A stretch of DNA of 64,000 bases, from assembly GCA_014584345.1 (NCBI GenBank), contig JACTNB010000008.1, forward strand, positions 88,001 to 152,000, given 5' to 3'. The notes beneath the pieces are model-generated. The model did no database searches. It was not told where the DNA came from and saw nothing but the letters and a program-made list of their open reading frames with translations. The position numbers and the translations under genes were made by a program. This document shows, piece by piece, positions 43,968-54,395 of this stretch. Source of the DNA: Planctomycetota bacterium. GTDB lineage: Bacteria; Planctomycetota; Planctomycetia; Planctomycetales; Planctomycetaceae. Every line of letters begins with the position of its first letter. Position 1 is the first letter of the stretch.

Positions 43968-46166
43968 TCAACTCCTCGAACCAGACACCCCTTGCTGCAG
44001 TTGCCTGTAACGCGACAGGGCCATCAATGGGAAATACACCCTGTAATAATGATATTTCAGATAGAACACGCGAGGGAAGCCCGTTCCGGTAAATTCCTGT
44101 TCTTTCCAGGTTCCGTCCGGGCATTGCGTTTGCAGCAGATAATTCACGCCCCGCTGTACAGAGTCACTGTGCACTTCCCCGGCGGCCAGCAATCCCAGCA
44201 AGGCCCAAGCCGTTTGCGAGGCGGTTGCGGGCCCCGCCCCCTTCCTCTCGGGATGCTCATAGGTTTCGGGAGATTCTCCCCAGCCCCCATCGGGTAACTG
44301 GACGGATTTCAGCCAATGCACCGCATCGCGAATCCGGGGATCGTCCTGGGGAATCCCGATGGCGTTCAAGCCCACCAGTACCTGCCAGGTTCCGTAGATG
44401 TAATTCACGCCCCAGCGGCCATGCCAGCTTCCATCCTCCTCCTGGTGCTGCCACAGAAAACGCAGCGCCTGTTCCACGGCCGGATGACGGCGATCGATTC
44501 CCAGCGTGGCCAGCGATTCCAGGACGCGGGCCGTGATATCCGCAGTGGGAGGATCGATCATCGCGTTGTGGTCGGCAAAGGGGACCCGTGTGAGCAGTTC
44601 GCAATCGTTATCGGCATCGAACGCCCCCCAGCCTCCATTGCGGGATTGCATGGCCAGAATCCATTGCACGCCTCGGCGGAGTGACTCCATGACCGGTTGC
44701 AGCCGCGACACATCCTGAATCGCGCCCTGCCATTCGGAGGCTTTGCCCGAAACGAGAGTCGACAACCGGGATTCGCCTGGTGTTTCCGATGTCGGGATGA
44801 ATTCCGCCATCCAGTCCGCATGCAGATCCTTCGGCAACGATTTGGACAGCGCCATCAACACCATCGTAGTGTCATCGATATCCGGATAGAATTCGTTATT
44901 GAATTCAAAATACCAGCCCGCGGGTTCCACGCCGGGATGACGCATGGACCAGTCCCCGGGAAAGCGCACCTCCTTGGATCGCAACCATTCGGCGGCGGCT
45001 TGAATGGCGGGCTGGCACTGCGGCTGTCCCGTTTCCTGCAAGGCCAGGGTGGATATGGCGGTGTCCCAGACGGGCGAATGGCAGGGTTGCAGCCGCACGG
45101 TTTCCTGAACCGTCCCATCCGGCAGCCTGGTTTGTCCTCGCAGTATGAGACGATCCAGGTGTTCGCGCGTCATGCGGAATTCCTGAGACGTTTCCTCGAA
45201 TCCCAGGCACTTCAACGCGACCAGTGACCAGACGATCGGCGGAAAAATCGCGCCCAGCCCGTCGCTCTGCGCGAAACGATCCAGCATCCAACTGGAAGAC
45301 ATGCGGATCGCCTTCTTGCGATACGGTGGTTCCCCCAGCGATTCCATCAATTTGTAACAGCGATCAAACTGCCGGAAAATCCAGGCCCAGGGAACCCAGG
45401 TGCGATAACTTAGGTTGTCGACTTTTCCCGTCACGTTGTTAACTGCCGACAGTTGACGCACCGGCCTGGTGAACACCTCGTCGATGCGCCACTCGGCCGG
45501 CAACGCCCGCGACGGCTTGTAGGCCCACAGCAGGCTCAGCGGGATCAGGATGGTGCGCGACCAGGCGGACATTTCGTAAATTGTCACCCCCGTCCAGCGC
45601 GGCAGCAGGATGAGTTCCGGCGGAACGGCAGGGCATTGGCGATAGCTGATCAGCCCGAGCAGGGCCATATAATAACGGGTGAAACTATTGACCTGTTCCG
45701 CCCCCCCTGCCGCCAGAATGGCTTGCCTGGCCCGTTGCATGTACTCGGCTTGGGGATCGTGCCCAGTGATTTTCAAGGCCCAATATGCCTTGACCGTTGC
45801 GCTGATCTCCAGCGGACCACCGGGATATAGCGCCCAACCACCATGAGGCTCCTGCTTTTCGACAATATACCGGGCGGCGGCTAACGCATCCGCGGAGCCT
45901 TCCTCCCCCAGGTAGGTCAACAGGAGAATGTATTCCGATTCGAGAATCGTGTCCCCTTCGAGTTCACCCACCCAGTACCCATCGGCATGCTGATTCGCAA
46001 GCAGAAACTCCGTTGTTGCGGAAATCGCCCGTCCCAGGGGAGAAGCGTCCTGCCCAGGCTGGTTCTGCGAAACATCATCCGTCGCAAGGTCCGAAAACCG
46101 TTGTGTACCGACGGGATGTCCGTTGTCCAGGCGGATGAACCGCGAATGTTGTCTTCCTGACTCCAT
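43968..46166 (-). CDS. shc: Squalene-hopene cyclase
   Basis: The 732-residue protein has the cyclase acid motif D-I-D-D (Asp429-Asp432, in YPDIDDTTM) and several QW-type repeats such as QSRNGGWGAFD and QLPDGGWGES. These mark the class II triterpene cyclases that turn squalene into hopene. The usual start of hopanoid synthesis is thus present, but none of the other hpn genes lie in the window. Size is typical (about 630-750). ATG 46166 has GGGAGAAG upstream. The CBS gene follows directly. Confidence 0.93.
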   Translation of the reverse strand: MESGRQHSRFIRLDNGHPVGTQRFSDLATDDVSQNQPGQDASPLGRAISATTEFLLANQHADGYWVGELEGDTILESEYILLLTYLGEEGSADALAAARYIVEKQEPHGGWALYPGGPLEISATVKAYWALKITGHDPQAEYMQRARQAILAAGGAEQVNSFTRYYMALLGLISYRQCPAVPPELILLPRWTGVTIYEMSAWSRTILIPLSLLWAYKPSRALPAEWRIDEVFTRPVRQLSAVNNVTGKVDNLSYRTWVPWAWIFRQFDRCYKLMESLGEPPYRKKAIRMSSSWMLDRFAQSDGLGAIFPPIVWSLVALKCLGFEETSQEFRMTREHLDRLILRGQTRLPDGTVQETVRLQPCHSPVWDTAISTLALQETGQPQCQPAIQAAAEWLRSKEVRFPGDWSMRHPGVEPAGWYFEFNNEFYPDIDDTTMVLMALSKSLPKDLHADWMAEFIPTSETPGESRLSTLVSGKASEWQGAIQDVSRLQPVMESLRRGVQWILAMQSRNGGWGAFDADNDCELLTRVPFADHNAMIDPPTADITARVLESLATLGIDRRHPAVEQALRFLWQHQEEDGSWHGRWGVNYIYGTWQVLVGLNAIGIPQDDPRIRDAVHWLKSVQLPDGGWGESPETYEHPERKGAGPATASQTAWALLGLLAAGEVHSDSVQRGVNYLLQTQCPDGTWKEQEFTGTGFPRVFYLKYHYYRVYFPLMALSRYRQLQQGVSGSRS

Positions 46167-46330
46167 GGCCCTGTCTTCTCCCAGAATTATTTCGCGAGAA
46201 TTCCAATTCTCTTCGATTCTCCATGCTGCCCTTCGCCTTCATTCCGCCTAAAGCCGCACATGCTAAGACTCAGGGGCGATTGCGCCTAGGGCAAACACTC
46301 TCCGACGACTCCTCTTGGATAAGGTTTTGG

Positions 46331-46415
46331 CGCTTTGCGTGAATTATGGGGAATGGGCCAGCGCCGACGCTGTGGAGCCTGGTCGTTTTGGGGATGCGTT
46401 ATTTCACGCAAAGCG
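46331..46415. repeat. 13 bp inverted repeat at the end of a gene
   Basis: CGCTTTGCGTGAA (46331-46343) is the exact reverse complement of TTCACGCAAAGCG (46403-46415), 59 bp apart. The right arm includes the last codons of the 46399-46842 gene. It could act as a terminator stem for that gene's transcript. No T-run follows, so this is tentative. Confidence 0.4.
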
Positions 46416-46842
46416 TCGCGGTCATGGCATCGAAAACATCCAGATGGGCGTCCAGGTCCTGGTCGTGTCCCTGGTAGATCACCAACAAGACACAATCCGT
46501 GCCCGCGGTAGCCTGCAGCACGACGGAACTGATCAGGTCCTGATAATGAAAATCGAGTTCCTGCCGACTCCAGCCAGGGAGATGATCCTCCAGGCGTTCG
46601 TAGATATCGAGGTCTTCGTATTCGTCCTCGAAGGCAGCCAGTGCGGATTCCAGCACGTCTTCCACGCTGTCCGCATTGCGGATGATCGAGGCCATCCAGA
46701 AGGAGGTATCCTCCGTCAGGACGGTGGCGGAGAGTTCCTCGGGAGAGGCGAACTCCTCCAGTTGCCAGAATCCTGGATATCGGAAACTCAAGTCGCCGGA
46801 CTGATACTGCTGGTCGAGCAGGGAAGGGGCCGGATTTTCCAT
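46399..46842 (-). CDS. Small protein of unknown function
   Basis: The 147-residue product is acidic with no signal peptide or membrane segment. It contains LSFRYPGFWQLEEF, an EDTSFWMASIIRNA segment and YERLEDHLPGWSRQELDFHYQDL. I do not recognise a family, but the mix of codons and the presence of a start before a conserved-looking protein suggest a real gene. ATG 46842 is chosen; the frame upstream of it has no protein character. Cytoplasmic. Confidence 0.6.
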   Translation of the reverse strand: MENPAPSLLDQQYQSGDLSFRYPGFWQLEEFASPEELSATVLTEDTSFWMASIIRNADSVEDVLESALAAFEDEYEDLDIYERLEDHLPGWSRQELDFHYQDLISSVVLQATAGTDCVLLVIYQGHDQDLDAHLDVFDAMTATLCVK

Positions 46843-48348
46843 GGTTGAGGCACTCGTCTTCAGGTCGCGTTCAACGCGTGGTGATTTTGCCCGAGCTCGC
46901 CTTGCTCGAAGATGCACAGAACATACTTTGCAAGACGAGACTTGACAAGCCCGTTCTCCTGCGGGTCTCAGGCCTCGTTGCAAGAGCAACCGCGACTTGA
47001 GTCTCTTCCTGATCTGTTGCGGGAAGACCTCTTGTCCGGTCGCCCTGCCTGCCTCCATCGCGTCCGGCGGCGTTCCAATCGTGCGCAAGAGTTCAAATTG
47101 CGAGAGATCGTAATCCAGCACGGCATCCAAGTGCTAAAGGCGCGCGGAGGCGACTGCTCCGATAGCTTGCTGAGTCTCGATCGGACGTATAACTCCCCCC
47201 GGAGCCTTCCCTGTTCAGGCTCGGGGATTCCGTCGCCGAGCAGATTTGAGAACGTGTGGTGGCAATCTGCTTTTCCCGGAAAATAAACGTTTGGAGTGCT
47301 TGCGTGACTTCGGTAACGCCCATGCGGGCTGCGTCACTCGCAGCCTGTTGACTTCGTCTGCTTCCAGGAGGGAAAGCGACGTGAACGGCACCGTAAGCTT
47401 GATGCGCAGGATCGCCAGGTCGAGCGGCATGACTCGCGTGCAGTCGACTTGTGCATCGTAGACCTGCCGGTTCATGGTGCCGCTAAACAGATTGGCCTGG
47501 ACGGAATGCGGGATTAAGACATGCGTTCATTGGACGCCGTGTTTGCCGTTGCCGGAGATCACGTACGGATGTCATAAGCCATCACAGAGCCGACGCCCGC
47601 GCCGCCAGACAAATTGGCGTCTCATCCTCAAACCGGTCCTGCACTGGACTGTCCAAGGCCGGTATTCTTTCCGTTGACCTCTGGCTCTCTCGTTTTTTGT
47701 AAATCTATTGTTGTGGACCCGCTGATATCCACCATTAAATCACCCGCTAAGATTTCTTGACAGGCGTGATTGTTTCCACCGCTTGATTGGGTAGTAGATT
47801 GTTGGCACCTTTGACGATGATCAAATCATCGGTCGATAATCCCGACAGGACTTCGACATCGGCACCACTGCGAAGACCCAATTCCACCGGCCGCCCCGTA
47901 AAGGGATTCATATCTGCGACCGATCGGTTAACGAGTCGACAACCGCGGCAAAGTGAACGTGAGGATTCACTGAGACACACTTGCGTGCGCCAAAAAAATG
48001 GCCCTCCGTATCCACCCGTTTTAAGCAGGGTTACCGAAGCCCGCAAATCAGAAGCGGAGTAGAGTGGGATTCTGCCGACCGTGACGGTTGCAAAGGTTGA
48101 CTTTACCGCGTTGCCTTCCGACTCCGGAAATCCGCCACATTTTGTGCAGTTTGAGCAAACCTACACAAATTGTCGTACTAGGTTGGATTAAGAGCAGGTT
48201 TATTTCTGTAGAGTCCGCAAAGTCCGCGAATCCTGGGGGATAACTTCCAGGCTTCGATGGGATTGGGGATTCGTCGGAGCCCGGAAAGTCGGCTTCGCGC
48301 CCTGCTCGCCCGTAACTTCCGGTTGACAATATCCCCGTTGCCAGAATT
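46843..48348. other. Gene-poor degraded region
   Basis: About 1.5 kb with no gene that I can support other than a fragment of an RND adaptor (47747-47945). Short open frames occur on both strands but they have no ribosome-binding sites and no familiar motifs. The base composition is close to that of the flanks. The stretch looks like decaying sequence between two working blocks. Confidence 0.6.
47747..47945 (-). pseudogene. C-terminal remnant of an RND/HlyD-type efflux adaptor
   Basis: Reading the minus strand, the frame ends VELGLRSGADVEVL, SGLSTDDLIIVKGANNLL, PNQAV. This G-L-R-x-G-x-x-V-E-V-x-S-G-L-x-x-x-D-x-V-V-x-x-G-A-x-x-L pattern is that of the closing barrel of RND periplasmic adaptors. 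Nothing upstream continues it, so only the last 55-60 codons survive. The rest of the gene, and the pump, are missing. Confidence 0.6.
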
Positions 48349-50121
48349 GTGGCTCACGTGATCAGTATGCTTATGCCAAACTGGCTTATCGAATTCGCGA
48401 TGCATGCGGAAGCGCTGGGGGTGCCGTTCGCACTTTCGGGCATCTGCCTGTTGCAGTATCTGCTGCATCTGCATAACCGTTACGGTCAGGCAAACCTTGA
48501 AGCGCAGCTTTTGTCCGATTTGCAGAAGCTGGAAGGAGCCATGAATTCGCTGCAACGGGAACGCCTGCTAGCCCGGCAGGAAAATATCATTCTGAGGGAC
48601 ATTTTTCAGGGTGCCTCCTCGGGAAAGGCCATGGAAATCCTGCTGAAAAAGCTGGTCCAGAGTTCCGCGGAGGGCTTCGCCTTGTTTCTGCACCAGGAAT
48701 TCGGGCAATACAGTGTTCTGCGTCAGCGTGGCCTTACCCCCAAGTCGGCAGGCCAGGTTCGCTTGTCCCCACAATGGTTGACACGGTTGCGGCAGGAACG
48801 CCAGTTGCGTCTTGCCGGCGCGGAGTTGGCAAGTTCGGAACTCCTGGCTTCACTGACTCCCCATGAACGGCGCAAGATCACCGAACTGCATCTGTTTGCC
48901 GTGTTCGATCGCGACGAAATGTTCGCGGTGATTGCCACCACGCACCTGTTTCCGTTGGGCATGGAAGTCGCTACCCAGCAGGCGCTGGTCCGCCATGTAC
49001 TGGACGGGATCTCCGGGTTGCTCCGCCAGTCGCTGCAACTCGTCGATCAACAGCACCTGCTGAAACTGACGCAAGAAAAACTCGCGTTGCGGGGGATTGC
49101 GGATCGCGACCATGAAACGCCTGGGAAACTGCTCGACGAGTATCTGAGCCGACTAGCCATTCTGGTCGAAGCGGATCGCGGGACGTTGCTGCTGGCGACG
49201 CAGAATGCGGTGACGCCGTATCGCGTGATCAGCCGGCAAGGGAGTACCCTGTTTTCTGGTTTGAACGAAGTCTGGCAGCAACACGAGTTGACCCTGGCGG
49301 GCTGGGCGAAAAACTTGAAAACTCCCGCGAGCCTGAGTGTATCCGATCTGGCCGAGATCGGCATCGACAGCCTGATGGGGAGCGCGATCGTGTTGCCATT
49401 GAAGCAACAGGATCGTTCGCTGGGAATCATGTGCCTGGCACGGCGCGATCAAGGCCTGTTCACGTCCATGCAGATTAATCTGGCCGGTTGGGCCGCCGAT
49501 TTTCTCTCGCAAACACTGCTCCGCCTGCTGGATCGCCTCGAAGTGGAACGGCAGGCGAGCCTGGATGGATTGACCGAGCTGGCCAATCGCCGGACGTTCG
49601 ACGCCCGCATCCAGCGGGAACTCGAACTTTCCCGCGTTCATGGCACCGAATGTTCCCTGGCGCTGTTTGATCTGGATTATTTCAAGAAGGTCAACGATAC
49701 CTTCGGGCATCAGGCCGGGGACGAAATCCTTCGCCGTTTCGCGCGGCTGCTGGAAAAGGAATCGAGCAAGGTGCGGGCAACCGACGTTCCGCTGGTGGCC
49801 CGCTATGGGGGGGAGGAAATGGCGGTGCTGTTTCCAGGGATGGGATTGACCGGAGCCTTGCGGGTTACCGAACTCATTCGCCAGGCGACCGAGCAATCCC
49901 GGATACATTATCAGCAGCAACTTATTCCAATTACCGTCAGCGTCGGTGTCAGTTCGTTTCCCCGTTATGCACAATCCACGGAGGAATTGATTCAGTCGGC
50001 CGACCGAGCCTTGTATCTGGCCAAGCACTCGGGCAGAAATGCCGTGCGATCCAGCTTGGACGTACAGTCAAACTCGACCTTCAACTCCACCGGGATGGAA
50101 ATCGGCGTCAACCTCGCTTGA
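48349..50121 (+). CDS. GAF-type sensor diguanylate cyclase (GGDEF)
   Basis: The 590-residue protein begins with a membrane-like segment, continues through a coiled-coil region and a GAF-like domain (about 250-410), and ends with a GGDEF domain whose signature is RYGGEEMAV (487-490, Glu in place of Asp, still typical of active enzymes). It makes c-di-GMP from GTP. The inhibitory site usually reads RxxD five residues before GGDEF; here RATD is followed by seven residues, so product feedback may be altered. GTG 48349 is the longest start; ATGs at 48367 and 48373 are equally possible. Confidence 0.85.
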   Translation: MAHVISMLMPNWLIEFAMHAEALGVPFALSGICLLQYLLHLHNRYGQANLEAQLLSDLQKLEGAMNSLQRERLLARQENIILRDIFQGASSGKAMEILLKKLVQSSAEGFALFLHQEFGQYSVLRQRGLTPKSAGQVRLSPQWLTRLRQERQLRLAGAELASSELLASLTPHERRKITELHLFAVFDRDEMFAVIATTHLFPLGMEVATQQALVRHVLDGISGLLRQSLQLVDQQHLLKLTQEKLALRGIADRDHETPGKLLDEYLSRLAILVEADRGTLLLATQNAVTPYRVISRQGSTLFSGLNEVWQQHELTLAGWAKNLKTPASLSVSDLAEIGIDSLMGSAIVLPLKQQDRSLGIMCLARRDQGLFTSMQINLAGWAADFLSQTLLRLLDRLEVERQASLDGLTELANRRTFDARIQRELELSRVHGTECSLALFDLDYFKKVNDTFGHQAGDEILRRFARLLEKESSKVRATDVPLVARYGGEEMAVLFPGMGLTGALRVTELIRQATEQSRIHYQQQLIPITVSVGVSSFPRYAQSTEELIQSADRALYLAKHSGRNAVRSSLDVQSNSTFNSTGMEIGVNLA

Positions 50122-50293
50122 CCGGCAGTCCCCGTAATTTCTAAGGTGGAAGCCGTGGCCAAGCTGTTTGCCCCCTGGGGAAAGCAGGAGCCTTTTCGAA
50201 TTGCAGCCAGAGACCTCGGTGCAAGGGGCCTCTGGACTCGCGTCCGCCCGTTGCCTGCTGGAATGGAATCCGTTCGTGTCGCCCGCATCTCCC

Positions 50294-51055
<762 letters not shown>

Positions 51056-51437
51056 CAAAGCTTCGCCTCATACCGACGAAAAGCATACAACTTACTCCGG
51101 TGGACTACGCCGTGTGCCACTGGCTCTGCCAGTAGCACACGTAAGCATGCCTCCGAGCCATGCGCGCCAGCGTCGGATCTCGGTCCCTCGTCGATTACGA
51201 CCGCGTGGCGACTCGGCCACCAACATCCAAATCCAGCAGCAACAGCCAGGGGACTCACGTCCCCCGCTCGCCTGCGCTAAAAGCTGAACTGTCACACAGC
51301 GTCGCGAATTTTACCGCAAGTGTTAAGAAGCGGAGAAGTTTCGCCCGATCGATTCAGTTCCGCTCCGGCTTGACGTATAGTGGTTTTTCCGTACGGCAGG
51401 CAAGATCTCGTAGTTCATGACATTCCGAGGAAAGACG
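51056..51437. other. Intergenic region with repeat copy C
   Basis: 382 bp between the glycosyltransferase and phosphoesterase genes. Most of it is repeat copy C. The remaining 170 bp upstream of the phosphoesterase contains no gene; its promoter presumably lies there. Confidence 0.6.
51094..51268 (+). repeat. 175 bp dispersed intergenic repeat, copy C (diverged)
   Basis: The ends and order match copies A and B (TGGAC...GTGTGCCACTGG at the start; ATCCAGCAGCAAC, then GGGGACTCACGTCCCCCGCT at the end) although the middle differs at many positions. The first hairpin is kept by a different sequence, ACTGGC-TCT-GCCAGT. Preservation of the hairpins rather than of the bases suggests that folding matters. 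Confidence 0.8.
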
Positions 51438-53030
51438 ATGCGACAAATCCGAATTCGCCAGGGGGTTTTGCTGCTGGCCATTCTGAGTAATCTAGCGGTC
51501 AATCAGGCATGGGCTGCGGAGGATACGCCTGCCCAGTTGGCGCGGGGGATTGTGTTTCACGACAAGAATAACAATGGCGTTTACGACGCGGGGGATCCGC
51601 CACTGGCCGGGATTCGCGTTTCCAACGGCCTGAAGATTGTTCAGACAAATGCGGAGGGACGCTACGAGTTGCCCGTGACGGACGACACCATTCTGTTTGT
51701 CATCAAGCCCCGTAACTGGCGTACGCCGCTCAGTCCGGAGAATATGCCCCGCTTCTATTATATCCACAAGCCCCAGGGCTCGCCCGATTTCAAGTATGCG
51801 GGCGTGGCGGCCACCGGGCCTTTGCCGGCATCGGTGGATTTCCCGCTGTATCCGCAAGCAGAACCGGAGAAGTTTCAGGCGATTCTGTTTGGCGACACTC
51901 AGCCCCGCGATCAAAAGGAAGTCGACTATATTTCTCAGGATATTATTCCCGAGCTGATCGGCACGAAGGCCTCGCTGGGAGTGACCTTGGGGGATATCGC
52001 CTTCGACAACCTGGAGACCTTCGAACCCTTGAACAAGTCGATCGCGCTGCTGGGCATTCCCTGGTACAACGTGATGGGGAATCACGATATCAATTACGAT
52101 GCCAAAACGCGCGAACTGGCCAATGAAACCTATGAGCGTGTCTACGGGCCGAGTTATTACTCGTTCGAGCACGGTCCGGTGCATTTCGTGGTCATCGACA
52201 ACATTGAATGGCTTTACAATACCGAGACGAAGCGGGGACAATATCGCGGCGGGCTGGGACCGAAACAGGTGCAGTTCATCGAAAACGATTTGAAACTCGT
52301 GCCCGAAAACCAGTTGGTGGTGCTGATGATGCACATTCCGATCACGAACACCCACGATCGGCACAATCTGTATCGCCTGATCGAGAAACGCAAGTATTGC
52401 CTGTCGATTTCCGGACACACGCACGATCATCAGCACGTCTGGATCAAGCGGGACGATGGCTGGGAGGGGCCGGAGCCTCATCACCACATTATTAACGTAA
52501 CCGTGTGCGGCAGCTGGTGGTCGGGGGCCCTGGATGAACGGAGAATTCCCCACACCACCATGGCGGACGGAGGCCCGAATGGTTATTCGATTCTGACATT
52601 CGATGGCACCGATTACATCCTCGATTACAAGGCCGCCGGCCGCGATAAAAACTACCAGATGGAAATCGACGCGCCGGAGGAATTCCAGCGATCAGCCGAG
52701 GAACCCCGGTTTGTGTATGTCAACTTTTTTAACGGTTCGGAAAAAAGCCGGTTGCGGATACGCTTTGGTTCGGGAGACTGGCGGGAAATGACGCACACCC
52801 GCGAGGAAGACCCCAAGTTTCGCCGCACCTTCGATGCGGAAGTGGAATTGCTGGCCGACAAGCAGCCCACCCCTTTCCGTAAACTGCCGAATCCCAAGCC
52901 GTCCTCGCATTTGTGGAAATTGGAAATCCCCAGGGATCTGCCTGTCGGGACTCTGGACATGCAGGTCGAAGCAACCGATCATTGGAAACGCACGTTTCAA
53001 GGTCATCGTGTACTTCGCGTGACGGAATAA
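51438..53030 (+). CDS. Secreted calcineurin-like phosphoesterase with C-terminal domain
   Basis: The 530-residue protein has a signal peptide, then a SdrD-B-like beta domain (about 36-100, FHDKNNNGVYDAGDPPLAG), a metallophosphoesterase core with GDTQ (152-155), GDIAFD (185-190), GNHD (214-217), MMHIPI and GHTHDHQH, and a C-terminal calcineurin-associated domain. The metal-binding Asp, Asn and His residues are all present. ATG 51438 is chosen for the GAGGAAAG at proper spacing. It stands just ahead of the PQQ-type protein. Confidence 0.88.
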   Translation: MRQIRIRQGVLLLAILSNLAVNQAWAAEDTPAQLARGIVFHDKNNNGVYDAGDPPLAGIRVSNGLKIVQTNAEGRYELPVTDDTILFVIKPRNWRTPLSPENMPRFYYIHKPQGSPDFKYAGVAATGPLPASVDFPLYPQAEPEKFQAILFGDTQPRDQKEVDYISQDIIPELIGTKASLGVTLGDIAFDNLETFEPLNKSIALLGIPWYNVMGNHDINYDAKTRELANETYERVYGPSYYSFEHGPVHFVVIDNIEWLYNTETKRGQYRGGLGPKQVQFIENDLKLVPENQLVVLMMHIPITNTHDRHNLYRLIEKRKYCLSISGHTHDHQHVWIKRDDGWEGPEPHHHIINVTVCGSWWSGALDERRIPHTTMADGGPNGYSILTFDGTDYILDYKAAGRDKNYQMEIDAPEEFQRSAEEPRFVYVNFFNGSEKSRLRIRFGSGDWREMTHTREEDPKFRRTFDAEVELLADKQPTPFRKLPNPKPSSHLWKLEIPRDLPVGTLDMQVEATDHWKRTFQGHRVLRVTE

Positions 53031-53060
53031 ATGCCTCGGGATCCTGGAAGGAATGTCCCT

Positions 53061-54389
53061 GTGAACGGAAAATCCATGAGAAAGTCCTTGCTGCTGTTAG
53101 TGTGTAGTCTGCTGCTGCCGACCTGTACCATCGCCGATGACTGGCCTCAGTGGATGGGCCCGCGGCGAGATAACGTGTGGCGCGAATCGGGGATTCTCAA
53201 GAAGTTTCCCCCGAATGGCCCCGCGGTTTTGTGGCGGACGGAAATCGCCGGTGGGTATGCGGGGCCTTCCGTCGCCAATGGCAGAGTGTACGTGACGGAT
53301 TACGTAACCAGCGAAAATGTAAAGGTGGACAACTTCCAGCGGGCCGAGTTTTCCGGCACGGAGCGAATTCTGTGTCTCGACGAGGCGACGGGAAGGATCG
53401 TCTGGAAACATGAATACCCCGTGAAATACGGGATATCGTATCCTGCCGGGCCGCGCTGCACGCCCCAGGTTCATGAAGGAAAGGTGTATGCCCTGGGAGC
53501 GGAAGGGCATTTGCTCTGCCTCGATGCCGCTGCCGGCAAGGTGATCTGGTCGAAACATCTTCCCGTGGATTACAACACCAAAACGCCGTTGTGGGGCTAT
53601 GCGGCCCATCCGTTGATCGATGGCCAGAAACTGATCTGCGTGGTAGGGGGCGAAGGGAGCCATGCCGTCGCCTTCGACAAGCGGACGGGCCGGGAAATCT
53701 GGCGAACTCTCACATCCCGCGAGCAAGGCTACGCCCCGCCCGTAATCATCCAGGCCGCCGGCACGCGGCAACTTCTACTGCTCTACCCAAGTGGACTGTC
53801 CGGCGTGGATCCCGAAACGGGCAAGCCCTACTGGACTCAACCCTACGAAGCCAGCAACGGTTCGATCATCATGACGCCGATTCGCTCGGGTAACCTGGTG
53901 TACGTGGCGGGGTACAACAACAAGAACATGCTGGTGGAACTCGATACCACGCGGCCCGATGCGACCACGGTCTGGCGGGACAAGCCCCGCACCGCGATTT
54001 CACCCGTGAATGTGCAGCCCTTCGTCGAGGGGAACACCGTGTATGGATTCGACCAGAACGGCACCCTGTATGGGATGGATCTGGAAACGGGGGACCGAAT
54101 CTGGCAAACGAATCAGCCTCTCGCAACCGAACGCCCGCTGGGATCCGGCACCGCATTCATTATCAAGCACGAAGAGACGTGCTGGCTGTTCAATGAACAC
54201 GGCGAACTGCTGATTACGCGATTGTCGCGGTCGGGCTACGAAGAAATCGATCGCGTCAAGATCATCGAGCCGACCAATCTCGCCTTCGGCCGGGATGTCG
54301 TCTGGTCCGCACCCGCCTGGGCCAATCGCAAGGTTTTTGTACGCAATGACAAGGAATGCGTTTGCGTCGATCTTTCCGCGGGACAATAA
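53061..54389 (+). CDS. Secreted PQQ-like beta-propeller protein
   Basis: The 442-residue exported protein has a signal peptide followed by repeated blade motifs of the PQQ/BamB type, such as GPRRDNVWRESGI near the mature start, RVYVTDYV, LCLDAAAGKVIWSK, AFDKRTGREIW and GMDLETGDRIWQ. These eight-bladed domains bind ligands or partner proteins; whether it binds PQQ is unknown. GTG 53061 with AAGGAA is preferred; ATG 53076 also leads into the signal peptide. Its context next to the phosphoesterase suggests a shared envelope role. Confidence 0.85.
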   Translation: MNGKSMRKSLLLLVCSLLLPTCTIADDWPQWMGPRRDNVWRESGILKKFPPNGPAVLWRTEIAGGYAGPSVANGRVYVTDYVTSENVKVDNFQRAEFSGTERILCLDEATGRIVWKHEYPVKYGISYPAGPRCTPQVHEGKVYALGAEGHLLCLDAAAGKVIWSKHLPVDYNTKTPLWGYAAHPLIDGQKLICVVGGEGSHAVAFDKRTGREIWRTLTSREQGYAPPVIIQAAGTRQLLLLYPSGLSGVDPETGKPYWTQPYEASNGSIIMTPIRSGNLVYVAGYNNKNMLVELDTTRPDATTVWRDKPRTAISPVNVQPFVEGNTVYGFDQNGTLYGMDLETGDRIWQTNQPLATERPLGSGTAFIIKHEETCWLFNEHGELLITRLSRSGYEEIDRVKIIEPTNLAFGRDVVWSAPAWANRKVFVRNDKECVCVDLSAGQ

Positions 54390-54395
54390 GCGAAT

